64,000 bases of DNA from Capsicum annuum (taxonomy: Eukaryota; Streptophyta; Magnoliopsida; Solanales; Solanaceae): NCBI RefSeq assembly GCF_002878395.1, contig NW_025860786.1, forward strand, positions 383,429 through 447,428, read 5' to 3'. Numbering within the stretch: the first letter of the stretch is position 1; every line of letters begins with the position of its first letter. Shown here in pieces: positions 23,285-35,936 of this stretch. Under the pieces are notes generated by a model, which was not told the DNA's origin, made no database searches, and saw only the letters and a program-made list of their open reading frames with translations. A program made the translations under genes and the position numbers.

Positions 23285-25875
23285 TGTAATGCCCCAAATT
23301 TGGTACCCGAAATGCGATATGGTGCTCATGACCCCGAAGGACCACAAGCTAACCCATGACTTATATTTTTACCTTTATACTACAAAAAATACTTAATAAT
23401 ACGGAAACATGAACTGAAAGGCAATAAGGTTCACATAACTAAAGTAAAACATAATATCTGAATGTGGTCCTTTATTTATCACCTTAATGCATATCTAGTG
23501 TTGAACCGGGGAACTACCTATGCTGGAAACCATTTAATGGAGGATGGGGAAGTGGGTATGAAATAGCCAAAATAAAACTTAAAATACTAAAGTCTAAAAC
23601 ATGATAGTCTAGAAAGCCTCTAACTAACTGAACAGTCGAAGTAAGGAGTTAATGAGACATATCACCAAATAACTTTAACTAAGAAACTAATTAATGAGAT
23701 AATAGCGATTAATGATGTCCTTGAAGGATGAGGACTCACTTCTAACTCTCACTACTGAAACTGGAATCTACTACTGATCTGTAACTCATGTCTCTAAACC
23801 TATGGTATAAGACAGCATAGCGCAAATGCTTTAGTACTTTGAATGTACTAGTATACATTTGGAGTAGGCTAAATGGATGCGGTTCATATGCATGAACAAT
23901 ACTGGCTAACAGAATTATATGAATGTGACAATAAATGCATACATACATAGTAACTATATCTAAAATCGTGATAACTTGAGTACTTAATCTGAATACTGAT
24001 AACATGACATATCTATAACTGATATAACCTATAACATGATTGACTGTATCTGACAGTCCAGAATCTAGTGGAACTATCTGAGTTTCGTTCTATATCTCAG
24101 TTGACTATATCTGACATTCCTGAATTCTAAAGAACTATTTGAGTTCTTTTACTGAGACTTATACTGAGACTGCGGGAGGTAGTTATCTAACTGACATGCC
24201 CCAAATAATGAATTATAGATGAATTAGGGTCCAATCTATACCCTGATTGGAAGGGTGTCAATACTCTGCCACTAGTAAGGAAAATGTGTGAGTGACCTTA
24301 ATATAATAGGTAACTCTGATAAGAATAGTGGGAACCCTCATATAGCAAGTTAAGTCACCTCATCTACCCTCATATATTAGGCTATGATGTCTCAAACTAT
24401 GCTGGCTACATAATTATGAATGCAAGGATTTCTTCTAAGAATCACACCCTCATAAAACAAGTAAGTTCCTACCCTTGGTTTCGCTGGGTGAAAATTTCTA
24501 ATCCCATCTGAATAGACATAGAACATGATTTACTGAAATGAACATGGACTGTGTAACAGAATTGCGTTGACTGATGAAATACTACTAATATCAGACAACT
24601 GACTGAGTTTATGAGATCATGGAGATTTCCTGATTCATAAGACTATTTAAAGTCTAACGATCTCGGCTTGACTGAGAATATTATGAAAACATGACATGGA
24701 TCTAAGCACACAACTAATGTTTCGGGTACAAATACCCCTAGGACTCAATAGAAGGAGCTGACCAAGCATAACTTACTTGAACATATAACTAATATCATAA
24801 TCCATAATACATTTACAAAAGCATTCCATCAAAACATGTGATAGGCATAACTTGTACATACATGGGGATTTCATGATATCATACTAGTTGGGCATTGTTC
24901 CTTCATCTAGGCATTTAATCAAACACATGGTAGGCATAGCATATGTACACAATATTATACAACAATTAATCATCATGATTTATCTCTAATTTCATCATCT
25001 TAGGGTTTATTCATAGGTTCATATAAATATACATCTATAAAAATCAATTCCATATAAAATTAATCACCCAACATGGATTTGAATTCATAAATAAATCCAT
25101 AAACTTGAGATTACAAAAGAGATTCTTGGGCTTTATATATGAAAGGAGTCCATGAATAAACACTACACATACCTTGGTTTATGATTTTGTGAAGATTAAT
25201 AGAGGAAATTCTTGATTCTGAATCTTCTATGAAAAGCCCTAGGTTATTATTGAAAAGTTTTTAAGATAAGAGAGTGTATTTTGGTTGTAAAATGGCTGAA
25301 ACATGTGTTAAAGGGATTTTATAGGGGTTGGAAGTTGACCCTTTTAACCCTGAACACGTCATTTAATTTCAGTAAAATTTTCCCGAATTGAACCCCTGGC
25401 GCGATGTGGTACAATCGAACTATGACACTGGAATTTGACAATTGGGAAACTGAGGGATGGCGCAACGTGGTGCCATCGTGTTGTATCTTTTTTTACAACC
25501 TAGAACTTTGGTGTGGCCTAGAGGAAATCATGCTAAGATACTGGAAAAGGACAATTCTAAATTTGGGCCCTGGCACGACGCGCCATAATCACGGACCCAT
25601 ACTAGAATTTTCCAAATGCCATTTCCTCTTGTGGCACGGTGTGCCACTTACTAATATAGCACTATTTTATGATGGGAACTTAAAGTAGTCATAACTTGTG
25701 ACTCGATTATCGGATTTAGGAGAATCTTATATCGATGGAAACCATACTGAATTTCCTACATGACAAAAAGTTAAAATCTTAAAAATTTCTCATGGAATAA
25801 CCATAATTCAATTTAGAAGATAATACTATACATTATTGGGATGAAATTATCTATGAAAAAGTACGGGGTTTTATA
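23285..25875 (-). repeat. E6 5' LTR
   Basis: 2,591 bp, plus-strand TGTAATGCCCC...GGTTTTATA. Pairs with 15796-18345. It carries an extra segment of about 89 bp near 23465-23553. A TATA-like word lies near 25315 on the minus strand (CTATAAAATCCC). Confidence 0.9.
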
Positions 25876-27121
25876 TTTGGCTTGTCTCCTAGTAGTATAG
25901 TGCATCATAAAAGTTCCTGCCAAAGTAGACAGCTAACGTCCTAGTACCATGCTCTAGGGGAGGCACGTTAGTGAATCAGTGGTAAGTTTGGTGTATCACA
26001 AAAGTAGGAAATGTATGCACTTAATTAGTGAGTTTGGCATTGAAATAATATTTTGGCAAAGCGTTGTCAACTTTAGTAAAATCGATTAAGCTTGCCAAAC
26101 TTCTAACTTAAAAAGGTTAAATAGTTTAACTTCTAATATCTCACTGTATCTCTAAGAATATTTTTCTCTCATAATCAATATATTATAATGCGCTCACATT
26201 CACCACCATATTATTGCCTCTCTCTCTCTCTCTCTCTCATATACACACTCTTATTACACCACTACTGCACCATTATTGTATGCTACACTACTTCTCACTG
26301 GAATTTCTTATGGGGGATTTTGTCTTTAAGTTTTTTTTTCTATTTTGCAATTCATTCCATTTAAATCTTAGCTACTTTTGGTTAATTTTGACTAATGTCT
26401 ACTTTATTTCAAGTTCCCAATGTTCCCTTATCTTTCTATATCGAGCTCTTATGTTAAGTCATTAGGATGCAAAAGCTATTGTGAATTTGTTGGTCAAAGT
26501 TGTAGTTTTGATTGGGATTCTTTGTAGCGAGCATGCCTAGGGTATACATTACTTGATAGAATTCATGCATATACATTGTTGATGGCCATTGATCTTGAAT
26601 TTGAATTAAATATAGAGTGTAGAGTTTAATATTAATTTAGAGTTTTGGTTGAGATTTGATTACATGTTAATTGGTGTTAATAATGGGCAAGTCTAACTAC
26701 CCATCATGAAAAATGCTTTAAAAATTCCATTGATAGGTTAGGATTAGTCTTGAAATCATTTGTTGCATTTGATTCCAACTTGGGGAAGAAGATCTACTTT
26801 GGAAATGGGTTGATAAATCTGGCGATGCACCAAACATGTCAATGAATTACTAAAGTGCTCCATAACTCATTGAAATAGATAGTTTGAAGTGGGTATGTGT
26901 TCACGTTTGGAGAGTTCCTTATAAATTTATAAAGTTCCACAGGAATTAACAAACTATATAATGATTCACCAAACTCTTACCTCAATTCGACAACTCAACC
27001 CTGAGGTTCGATCATCAACTTCTAACTTAGCAATGTCCCTCTTTGCTCTCCAAACTTTTGGTGATACTTTAAATTTTTTTGGAGATGCCCACCACTGCAT
27101 CTCCTATTTTATAACCTTACT
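25876..27121 (+). other. E5 region upstream of ORF3
   Basis: Resumes E5 after the E6 insertion. Non-coding. It contains many variants of a word family built on TTTGGCAAAGC, GCCAAAC, GATGCACCAAAC and GATTCACCAAAC (for example 26032-26100, 26818-26838, 26960-26975), which recur in the E5 LTR at 39215-39490. A short CT microsatellite lies at 26218. Confidence 0.5.
26218..26238. repeat. (CT)n microsatellite
   Basis: About ten perfect CT units in the E5 leader. Confidence 0.9.
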
Positions 27122-29250
27122 TTGGTGCATGGGTTAATTATATATGGCGATATGGGTTTACAAAAGCACATTGCATATAATACAAATGCCACTCGTAAGT
27201 CTAAAGGTCAAAAAGAAAAAAAGGTAACAATTACATATAAATTCAACCCAGAACGAGCAATACTAAAGAAATACAAGTTGGCTGCAGTAACATCTAAAAA
27301 GAAGGCTCTTATTCAAGTTTATGCCTCTGATTTTGAAGGGTCAGATTCAGAATATAGTTTTTTTAAGATAAATTGTTGACATCCTCAAGATCTAAAAGGG
27401 AAGAAAAAGGGTAGTACTCTGGTACATTCTCAGATGCCAACTCCTTTGGTTACAACCTTGAAGAGAAAAAGGAATCAATAATACACCAAAGTAGTCATAG
27501 ACTATCAAACTGTGATGTCTCCCAAATTATTGAATATACTCAAGATTTTGGAATAGCATAATATACTTGAAGAGCAGGGATGGTCCATGGATGGGGATTT
27601 TGATAGATATACCTCTATCTAGGTGACAATTTAGTTTTGTGATTTTTAGATATTCACATAGCCCCAATGTCCTTATATTACAAATTAGGTTTGGGAATTA
27701 TATAAGGCCTATGGTAAGTTATTGCCTCCTAATATAAACAAGAACAAGCCTCAACAAATAGTTGATAGTTTAGTATTTAATGGGTCACAGTAACATATGA
27801 TGAATCTAAAATCAATAAGATTTTTTATTGCAAGAATATTGGGTTTCAATACCTGAACAATAGGGTATAAAACACACTTGATGACCTCAGAGGTTGGACC
27901 ATATCATAGATATAGCTTTCCTCTATGGATTGCACTAGGGGTTGCAATAGAGAAGAAAGATATCACTATTAAGCTAGGTATTGGCTGATTTTCAAGTATA
28001 CTAATCTCATATGATCCCATAATGACTCAATTCCTTTGCATCTAAAGGAACCTTTATTAGGGACAATTATAAAGAAAAAGAGGTTGAACCTTAGATAATT
28101 ACTGCGCTAGAGATAGCCATGTGAGCATCGTAGAAATGTACTTCCCTCTTATTTGCATGCCTGTGCTAGAGATAGCAATGTAATCATAGTAGAATCATAC
28201 TTCCCTCTTATTTGGATTCTTTATTGCAAAGTTTTATCAAAAGGCAGAGATTTCTTTCAGACCTGAGATAGATATTGAGTAAACTCCGACCTCGACAAAT
28301 ATATCAATAAAAGAGAGGTGCCCTACCTTTGGGATCAATCAAAGAAGAAGAATAAAGCTTAAGTTAATATTCCTGGTCATCGATATTAATGCTAGAGGGT
28401 AGGGTTGCACAACCTACTCCCATTGATATTGCTTTGCCTTTTATATCTTCTTCCATCAAACCACCACATTCGATGCAATCTAGTTCTCCTAGTTCAAAAC
28501 CTTCAGTAGATACAACTTTTCCTAAACCTCAATTGATTTAGGCTAAAATTAGCAAGATAGGAAATTTGGATTTTGATGCTGATCAAAGGTAAATCTAATT
28601 AAAGGCTTAGATAGAAACCATTATTGTGATGACTATTAAGGCTATTTTATAACCCTTTCATAAGGACATAAGGTTTATAGCGACTCTAAGAATCTATATT
28701 GAGAGATTAGATAATTTAAGCGTAATAGTTAGAAAGGGTAATAGCAGCAGAGTGAGGGTAGCCATATTGGGGGTTGGGCAGCCATATAGGTTGCAATTTC
28801 ATTGATGAGGACTATGTTGGATTAACTAAGATCTATAAATGCTAGACGTTTTTAGGTTGATATTATATATGATGGAACAATTGATATTTATATTAAGAAT
28901 ACATAGATTCACACATAGGGTATAGAAAGTGCTCAATAGACAATAGATCTGATTATGCTAAAGGATGATGAAGATGAGGATGTCTCTTAGACTAAGTAAG
29001 AAGAGAAAGCAACTAATGACCAAAGTGTTGAAATTATAATTGATCCCCTATTAGGACCCTTTGATGGTTTATAAAACTTTGAGAATGTAACACTTATTGA
29101 CAATCTGAAGAGGTTAGTGCATAAGACTTTACAAATAGGAGCTAGCGGGTCCAAGATTATAGAGGAGAAATTACTCCATAAGATTGTTCCTGAGTTATTT
29201 ATAGAGATACCTATATTTATTCCTAGTACAACCCTATATATAACATCCAA
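27122..29250 (+). pseudogene. E5 ORF3, putative plant transposon protein type, broken
   Basis: A basic N-terminal part is still open for 85 codons (27122-27379, with KSKGQKEKKVT and DFEGSDSEYSFF). It is followed by pieces of the conserved domain across several frames: ILEEQGWSMDGDFDRY (27545-27605), WELYKAYGKLLPPN (27695-27735), LDDLRGW (27878-27898), AIEKKDITIK (27945-27975), and LLGTIIKKKRLNLR (28053-28095). The C-terminal part (near 28560-28710) resembles the coiled region that ends such proteins. ORF3 sits after pol in Athila-like elements; its biochemical role is not established. It contains a 59-bp tandem duplication at 28106. The start is uncertain because the N-terminus of the family is variable. 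Confidence 0.65.
28106..28223. repeat. 59-bp tandem duplication inside E5 ORF3
   Basis: The word 'gctagagatagc' starts at 28106 and again at 28165, and both copies continue through 'acttccctcttatttg'. The unit is not a multiple of three, so it breaks the frame. Confidence 0.75.
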
Positions 29251-29390
29251 AGACTAATCAAGAAGTGATTCCTAGATTGAGGCCATTTCTCTAAGCCACA
29301 CTCTATCTCATGCTTACAGTTTTAATTCATTCTACTTTTATAAATTAGTCATATTGCATTGAGGAAATTGCATTTAATTGGGTTGATAGA

Positions 29391-30699
29391 AATTAATGAG
29401 TGCTAATTTTACCACTCATTTGACTCACTATTCATGCATATTACCTTATTTTAAATGAATAAATGAGAAATAATTATGATTAAATACACTAATATCAACT
29501 CTGTAGGCATAGAGTCGAAGGGATGGAACGATATGGATTAGAGCTCAAAATGATCAAAAAGGAAGTAAGAAATTACAGCTGAAGACCTGGACCACATCAT
29601 CCTCTGTTACTGCAGTTACAGTAGGAATATGCACAGGGGCAAACCTTTGAAAGCATTTAGACGAGTCCCCAATAATATTTAAGCAAAAACCCTTTCCTAT
29701 TTGGATATTGCTTACCTCATAACTAATATTGATTTAAGAAGAAGAAACCCTAGCTTTACAAGTGTGTAAATACTATTGGAGGCTTAATTTTTTAGTGATT
29801 TTGTGAAGAATGAATGTTTTGGATAATACTCATGGCATATTTCTCTTTACTTTCTACATGAGTAGCTAAGTAATTTAGTCTTGGGATTAAGTTGAACTAA
29901 AGTGTAATTGTGTAGGTGTTGTTGTGTTTGCATGATTTTTAGTTGTTGAGTATGGATTCGACTATTGCTTGAGCTTATTAGCTAGAATTTGATGGGTGAA
30001 AATCCCAAATCTTCAATGGGTTTGATGGGTGAAACTCCAAACACTAGAAACCCTTTGTCATCCCTAAAAGAGGGACTATGGTGAACTTAATGTAACTCAT
30101 AACATCCTTTAAAAGAGGGTTATAGAGAGAAAAAGTAATTATGGAAAATTTAGTCTATGGTTTACTTCATTTTGCAATCTTAGAAATGAGTGTGATGGGA
30201 GTGTAAGCCATGTCAAGAGCATTATCCTAGAAATAAGGATGCCTGATTGAGGTGTTGAGTGACTATGAATAATACACTTATTAGGTGCTCGAAAGATCCA
30301 ATGGGTGAAATTATTGTAGTTTTATTGAATGATTGACTACAATGATTTTCGACCTATCCTATCCTTGGATAAACAACTAAAATTCATTCTAGACCATCAT
30401 TTACCCATGCACTTTACTTTTAGGTAGACATGATCCCAAGACCGTCTGAATTCTTTATCTTAAAATCAAAAGTGTTATATCCATCCTTTGTTAGTTGAAA
30501 AACCATCTCCAAAAACAATTCCCCATTTTATTTTACATATCTTGTTTATTACCATTCTGGGTAACTTTGTAGTAATTAGGACACCCATAAAATTCGAAGC
30601 CATTAATTTGCTCCTTGTAGATTTGACCCTAACTCTATTTGGGTTGTTTGACCATAATCACCTCACCCTTAAATCATTGGAGTGAGTTGAGCATTATCA
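29391..30699 (+). repeat. E7 5' LTR
   Basis: About 1.31 kb, worn start AATTAATGAG (TGTTAATGAG in the partner), end GCATTATCA. It aligns to 35937-37327, for example 'gattaaatacactaatat', 'agagtcgaagggatg' and 'ttgcatgatttttagttgtt'. It lacks about 97 bp that the other LTR has at 36143-36243. Confidence 0.85.
29676..29683 (+). promoter_or_regulatory. TATA-like box in E7 5' LTR
   Basis: TATTTAAG followed by 'caaaaaccctttcc'. The partner LTR has TATTAAAG at the matching place (36303). Confidence 0.35.
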
Positions 30700-30702
30700 A
30701 AA

Positions 30703-30720
30703 TATCACCACTGTCGGGGA
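30703..30720 (+). other. E7 primer-binding site (worn tRNA-Asp type)
   Basis: TATCACCACTGTCGGGGA aligns to TGGCGCCGTTGCCGGGGA, the tRNA-Asp primer site typical of Athila-like elements, three bases after the LTR end. Confidence 0.65.
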
Positions 30721-30792
30721 ATGAAATATAGATTTCAATTGTGTGGTATGATTCTTATATAGGGATACTCAGGGTGAGATAATTTTCTTTGT

Positions 30793-31720
30793 TTGATGTT
30801 TTTAAATCTTATTTTAGGTGATCAAAGTGTTAACATGATAATTAGTGTTAATAGAACTATAAGTGATAGAGCAAGCAACATGGGCCCATTTGATGCCCTT
30901 GTAGATGGTGAATGCCTGCTAAATGTAATGGAGCAAACAAGTGCCATCCATATCCCATCAACTAATGGGAACAGAGTTTTCTATATGACTAGCGTCATGC
31001 TTCACATGTTAGAAATGAAATTATTGCACGGGGGTCAAGCCTTTAAGGACCCAAATGTCTATTTAAATTATTTTGTAGAAGTGTATGCACCGTTCAATAT
31101 AGCACACATTACTTAAGAATCCATTTGTCTTTGCCTTATCCCGTTTTCATTAATGGACTAGGCAGTGTCATGGCTCCGCTTACTTCTATTCGGCTCAATT
31201 ATATTATGGGATGAGCATACTAAGGTGTTTCTTGATAGATATTTCATGCCATTGAAAGTTCTTCAAAAGTAGGATAATATTGTAAATTTTTGGCAATAAA
31301 TGGAGAACCGTTGTTTGAAGCTAGGGAGAGATGTAACGATAATCTTTCTCAAACCCAAATTATGAAGTCTAGTCGGATCCATAAGTTTGCAAATACTCTA
31401 TGTGACCTTGGTGCAAGCATCAACTTAATGCCTTTTTTCATATAGAATAAACCTGGCTTGGATGCCTCAATACCGACCACTACTCGACTCTTAATGGTGG
31501 ACTGGTCTATAAAAAGACCAGGGTGTATATTTTTTTATGTCCTTATGAAAGTGGACAATTCATCCTCCCTACAGATTTTGTTGAATTTTATAGTGAAATT
31601 GACCATAAGGTGCCTATCATCCTTGGTCATCCTTTTTTAGCCACCGAGATAGACATTATAGATCTAGATATGGGGGGAGATAAAAGTCATAAAGCAAAAA
31701 GATGAGGTCTCATTCAAAAT
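30793..31720 (+). pseudogene. E7 gag and protease remnants
   Basis: The first part (30793-31116, open) ends with a gag core start (YLNYFVEVYAPFNIAHIT). The next 200 bases carry the gag core end after frameshifts (FGSIILWDEHTKVFLDRYFMP near 31190-31250). Gag then jumps almost directly into protease: LCDLGASINLMP near 31398-31433, with the catalytic Asp in D-L-G-A-S, then FILPTDFVEFY and KVPIILGHPFLATEIDI (31555-31660). The spacer and zinc knuckle expected between gag core and protease are missing, so a second internal deletion is likely. Protease would normally process the polyprotein. Confidence 0.75.
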
Positions 31721-31837
31721 TTGTAAGTCAAAAAGCAAACTGTGGAGCTTTAAGTTGTATCCATGGTGGATGTTGAAAATGAGAATATGAATGAGGAGAG
31801 GTTTGAAGACCCAAATTTAGAACGAAGAAAGGAAGAC

Positions 31838-31882
31838 GTCGCGCCATGATGATAACTAAGGCGCTAGGTAGGAGTCAACCCA
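31838..31882 (+). other. Post-protease stem-loop block (E7), worn copy
   Basis: Reads 'cgccatgatgataactaagg' then 'cgctaggtaggagtcaaccc', aligning to the E3 and E14 blocks but with the stem partly lost. It lies about 130 bases after the protease frame, where pol should be. Confidence 0.5.
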
Positions 31883-32558
31883 CAAATGCCACGAGAATAG
31901 CTCGTATCCTTTTTGATAATTTTTCATAGGGTAGATGTTATCTTTTGCGTATGAATAACCCATGCAGTTATGTAAATATAGAGTTTATTAGATGAGCTTA
32001 AAAAGGGGAAAAATGTGTCAAAATTGAGATAAGGGATGAATAGGGGAAAATAGGAGGCAGAATTTGCTCTCAGCAACCATGATAGCGATCCCCAAGCGCG
32101 ATCATGATCTTGCTGGTTTTTGTGATCATGGACCCTTGACTGCGGTCGCGTCTACTTCCGTCATTTAACCCCTAGTTTCCCTCATTTCCCTCATAATCTA
32201 TTTTAATATTGTACTATATAATTCACGCTAATTTCTGGCCAAACTTGTGAGCTCTCAAGCAGCATCCTTGAATTCCTCCTACATAACAACTCCCGTAAGT
32301 ATCATAAATTTGTGCTTTAATTTATGATAATGCCCTAGAATTTCATTATCAAGGGAGGGACTGAAGTTCTGATTATTGTTCTTTCCATGTTGTCTTACTT
32401 AATATTGGTGATAAGTTGGTTGCTTGAACAAAGTGTGCATACAAGTGGGAAATCTTGAGTACCCAATTATGTTTGGAAAATGTAGATTAATAAGATGTGC
32501 ACACCATGTGTTTGATAATTTTCCCAAATGAAGTTTCACTAATGATATTTTCTTCAAA
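31883..32558 (+). other. E7 region upstream of ORF3, with GATC-word cluster
   Basis: Non-coding. At 32085-32150 a cluster of words such as AGCGATC, GCGATCATGATC and TGTGATCATG occurs. TGTGATCATG (32121-32130) is found again in the LTR of the same element (36194-36203), within the 97-bp block missing from the other LTR. Confidence 0.55.
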
Positions 32559-34090
32559 ATGGCGGATCCATCTACCTGTTAGCATTGTTCAACTGATCTT
32601 CATATGAACCCATATTGTAAAACATACTAGGATTCTAAAATTTGTAGAATCTGAGTATTCAGAGCTGACAATAGAATCATCACCAAGTATCCCAATCGCG
32701 ATCTATGACTCACAATTGTGGTAACTAAGGATAATTTCCTATTATGCCAAAAATCTTGCACTTTTAATTTTTAGTCAAGGAACAATGAACACCTAGTCTA
32801 ATGAACTCTAGTGATCAATATAGCACAACTTTCATGATTAAAATGTCATCAAAAGATATAATGTATTCTTAGTTCTTTCAGGACGACCTCATCAATAAGT
32901 TTGATCCCATTTAATTCATGGTACCCGAGTTCCATACTTATTAATACAGTGATGTTTTAAGGATAAAGCTACTCCTAGAGAGATGAAATTGCTTGGAAAA
33001 TATGTTTGAGAAACTATCGACACTTCATGGCAAACTTAAAGCCATAGGGTGGCGGTTCCTTGCCCTGGATCTATGCTTTGCAAATGAGCAATGGGTCCGT
33101 GAATTTTATGCAAACATTACTTAAGTCTCTTTTTTGGACCCACTAAGTGTGACTATCAAGATTTAGGGAAAGTTAGTGAAAGTTACGTCTAAACAAATCA
33201 ATAATATTTATGGGTTCAAGCACGCTAACATAAGTGAATTCAAAGTAAAGGGGTGTAAATCGGGGAATTAGTTGGCACAATGACTATGCCCCAAAAAAGA
33301 AGTCTCATGGACAAAGACTAAAAGCAATATTTCCACGAATGACTTTACTTTTGAGGCTCGAATATGGTTGCACATCATCTGTAGCTGAGTTTCTCCTTGC
33401 ACCCACATGATAACAGTCCTTGAATTGTGTGTTGGGATGGTTGTTTGTATTTTATATGGTGTCTCTCTAGATGTTGGTCATCTCATGATTAATTAAATAG
33501 ATCATTTCAAGAACTAAAGTGGTATACATCTGTTCTTCCCATTCATGATTATAGAGTTGCACAAAATAGTAGGGGTGGAAGAATATGCTAGTGATACATG
33601 GGTGCGCCGTAATTCCTTTATTTACCCCTTAAGGATTAGAGTTTAGGGTGCACCCAAAAAAGCAAGAAAATAAAGATAGATTTGGAAAAGACAACATGCA
33701 GTGATCTTTTCCCCAAAGACCGAGAGAGCCTTCTACCACTTATAATTCTTATGTGTCATGTATCGATTATGAGAAGTAAAAGAAGGACCAAAAGAAAAAA
33801 GAAGCTACTATTGATATGATTAAAAAGGCCTACTTTTCTTTCGTTGAGTAACATCAAGACCTTTGTAGCGTGCATGATAAAATAGTTACAAGGGAGAAGA
33901 AGAGGAGCGAATTCTTTGTCAAGATATAGAAGGGCGTAAAGGGCCTATGGAAGACCCTAAGTCCCCGAGATAGACTTCCTTCAACTTAGGTGGTTAGTGA
34001 GGATAAGGCTCCTATTGAGTGGTCCGATCTTAAGGAAGATGGTGATGATGCAATGTCCGACAATGATAGCAGCCCGTGATGCGGTTTTAG
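32559..34090 (+). pseudogene. E7 ORF3, putative plant transposon protein type, broken
   Basis: A candidate start (MADPSTC) is at 32559. The conserved part is readable from about 32985: a GKLKAIGWRFLAL-like stretch, WVREFYANIT (33090-33119), then GKLVKVTSKQINNIYGFKHANISEFKVKGC across 33165-33258, KKEVSWTKTKSNIS (33295-33335), ARIWLHIIC, PCTHMITVLEL (33398-33430), and SLDVGHLMIN (33463-33492). These correspond in order to the domain found in plant ORF3 proteins. Many stops and a few frameshifts. An ORF3 of a different subfamily from those in E5, E11 and E14. Function unknown. Confidence 0.65.
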
Positions 34091-35925
34091 GGAGCACTTT
34101 TTTCTCTTTTACTCTTGATTATTTATGTAGTGGGGACACTACTACCTTTTTAGTTGGGTTGTCTCCTTATTCTTATTCATTTAATTTTGGCCTGTGTTAT
34201 TGATATTTTTGCATACTTTTCTGCTCTTTTGGATAATTCTTATCTTTATTTTTATTTGGATTATCATATTTGGGCACTCTGATGGTGCCCATATTTTCAT
34301 GGTTAGTAATTTCATTCTTAGTTTGATATTTTTGTTTAAATTTTATTAGACGAGGCTTTCTGTCTTGATTAGGTTTCTAACCATTGGTGGAGGGGAAGTC
34401 TAAGTACCCATGGAATCAATGCGATAAAGTACAAGGAAAGTCTGAGTGCCTATAGCATTAATGATCTGGGATTGCATGAATATACATTGTTGAAGTTTGA
34501 GTAAGTACTTGGTGGGTCACTCGTACTATGATTTTTAATGTGAGATGATAGCTTTAATGGTTTCCATAATTATCAAATTATGTGTGATGCAGATAGAAAT
34601 AATAACAACCCCTCCAGCCAAAAATTTTTCAAAAATTCAAAGGCATAGACTTAAGCAAATGTGTAACAAAATTTTTACCCTTTTATATGACTCCTAAATT
34701 GAGTTTAGAAAAATAGTGAATACTCCATATTTGTCTCGAGCGGGTAAAACAATTGAACCCCCTTAACGACATTTACATGCCATGTGTGTGAGGATAATTA
34801 TCTCCATCTCATGTGTACTTGTACTATTTAAAAATTTCACCATTAGTCTTTCAAAGCTAAATTTTGATTGTTCTTGGTTGGTAAAATAATCATAGGCCAT
34901 CTTGTGAGTTTGGAATCCCACTTTAGACTAAAGATCATACCAATACATAGGAGTTACCCTTAGTCACCCTCTTTGAGCCTCTGGATTTTTCTTTGGTAAA
35001 CACTTTACAATTTGTGACCATTTTATTCATCCCCTATTGAACATAATCTTCCTTGAACTTAAGAATACAAATTGAGGTTAAAAGCCAAAGTTAGGGGTAG
35101 TGGAAAGAGATACAAGTATAGTTGAGCCATGAAGTTGTAAAAAGGTGCCTACAAGCTTAAACAAGTAAGCATTTTTCTTTGAAGAAAGAGAAAATACAAT
35201 AAAATAATGAATTGCATAGATATTAAATGCATGTAAAAAGAGGTGAAGAGTTTGTGATTTAAGCAAAAAGGGAAAAGTAGGCAAATTAGTAAAAGAATAA
35301 GAAGTGTCCCAAAGAGCAATTCACAAAAGGATTATAATGTAGAAGTTCAAGAAGGGTGTAGCGTTATCATCCCAAGATAATGTCCTACCATACCCTAAAC
35401 CTACATTACAAGCTCATAAAGTCTTTTTGTGATTCCCAACCTAGTATGGTCATTGTAGTGGTGATTGAAAATAGGGGCAAGTTTATGGCATGGTACTTGT
35501 TACATGGAGAATTTCTTGTGAGAGTGATTATTTGCAATTAAAATTCATTGTTGCATGATTAGGTACTAGGTGTGTGAACTTTTTCCTTTCTTATGAGGAG
35601 GCATGTGAACTAGTTAAGGTGGGTGATTTTTTCATCACTGACACAATGAGGTAAATGAAGGTATATCATGATTGTAGTAAGAATATGAGTTATTTCTAGA
35701 GTGTAAGTAGTTTTTAAATGGTTTCTCCCTAAAGTCTATTGCATTCTTTGCTATTTTATTTTATGATGAGGGGAGTCGTTAAAAGCTTATTTTCCCATCC
35801 TCGAAAAACTTTTGGTGGTAGAAATTAGGTTTGAGTCATCATGCTCTTTGAGTGATAGAATGAGGGCATACATATGAATTTGTCTCATAATAAATGATAG
35901 TGTTGCTTGATGAAAATCAAGATCT
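34091..35925 (+). other. E7 3' untranslated region
   Basis: About 1.8 kb without coding similarity between ORF3 and the polypurine tract. Long non-coding 3' regions are usual in this group. I see no tandem repeats in it. Confidence 0.5.
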
Positions 35926-35936
35926 TAAGTTGGGGG
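35926..35936 (+). other. E7 polypurine tract
   Basis: AAGTTGGGGG immediately before the LTR start TGTTAATGAG at 35937. Confidence 0.8.

Larger units (their letters stand above)
15796..25875 (-). mobile_element. E6: structurally complete chromovirus (Ty3/gypsy) on the minus strand
   Basis: About 10.1 kb with all structural parts: two alignable LTRs (15796-18345 and 23285-25875), a tRNA-iMet primer site inside the right LTR, a polypurine tract inside the left LTR, and gag-protease-RT-RNase H-integrase-chromodomain between them on the minus strand. Both LTRs end TG...CA (TA in one copy). The LTRs are clearly diverged: by hand I count roughly 20 mismatches in about 310 aligned bases starting at 17201 and 24778, so the insertion is old. 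The flanking five bases (tttca and tttgg) do not match as a clean target duplication. It lies inside E5. Confidence 0.9.

Noticed and set aside
15791..25880. Target-site duplication for E6
   Set aside because: Flanks tttca and tttgg agree at only three of five bases; not claimed.
27122..27379. Host gene encoding a small basic protein
   Set aside because: The following bases read as the plant transposon domain in shifted frames, and the position fits ORF3 of E5.
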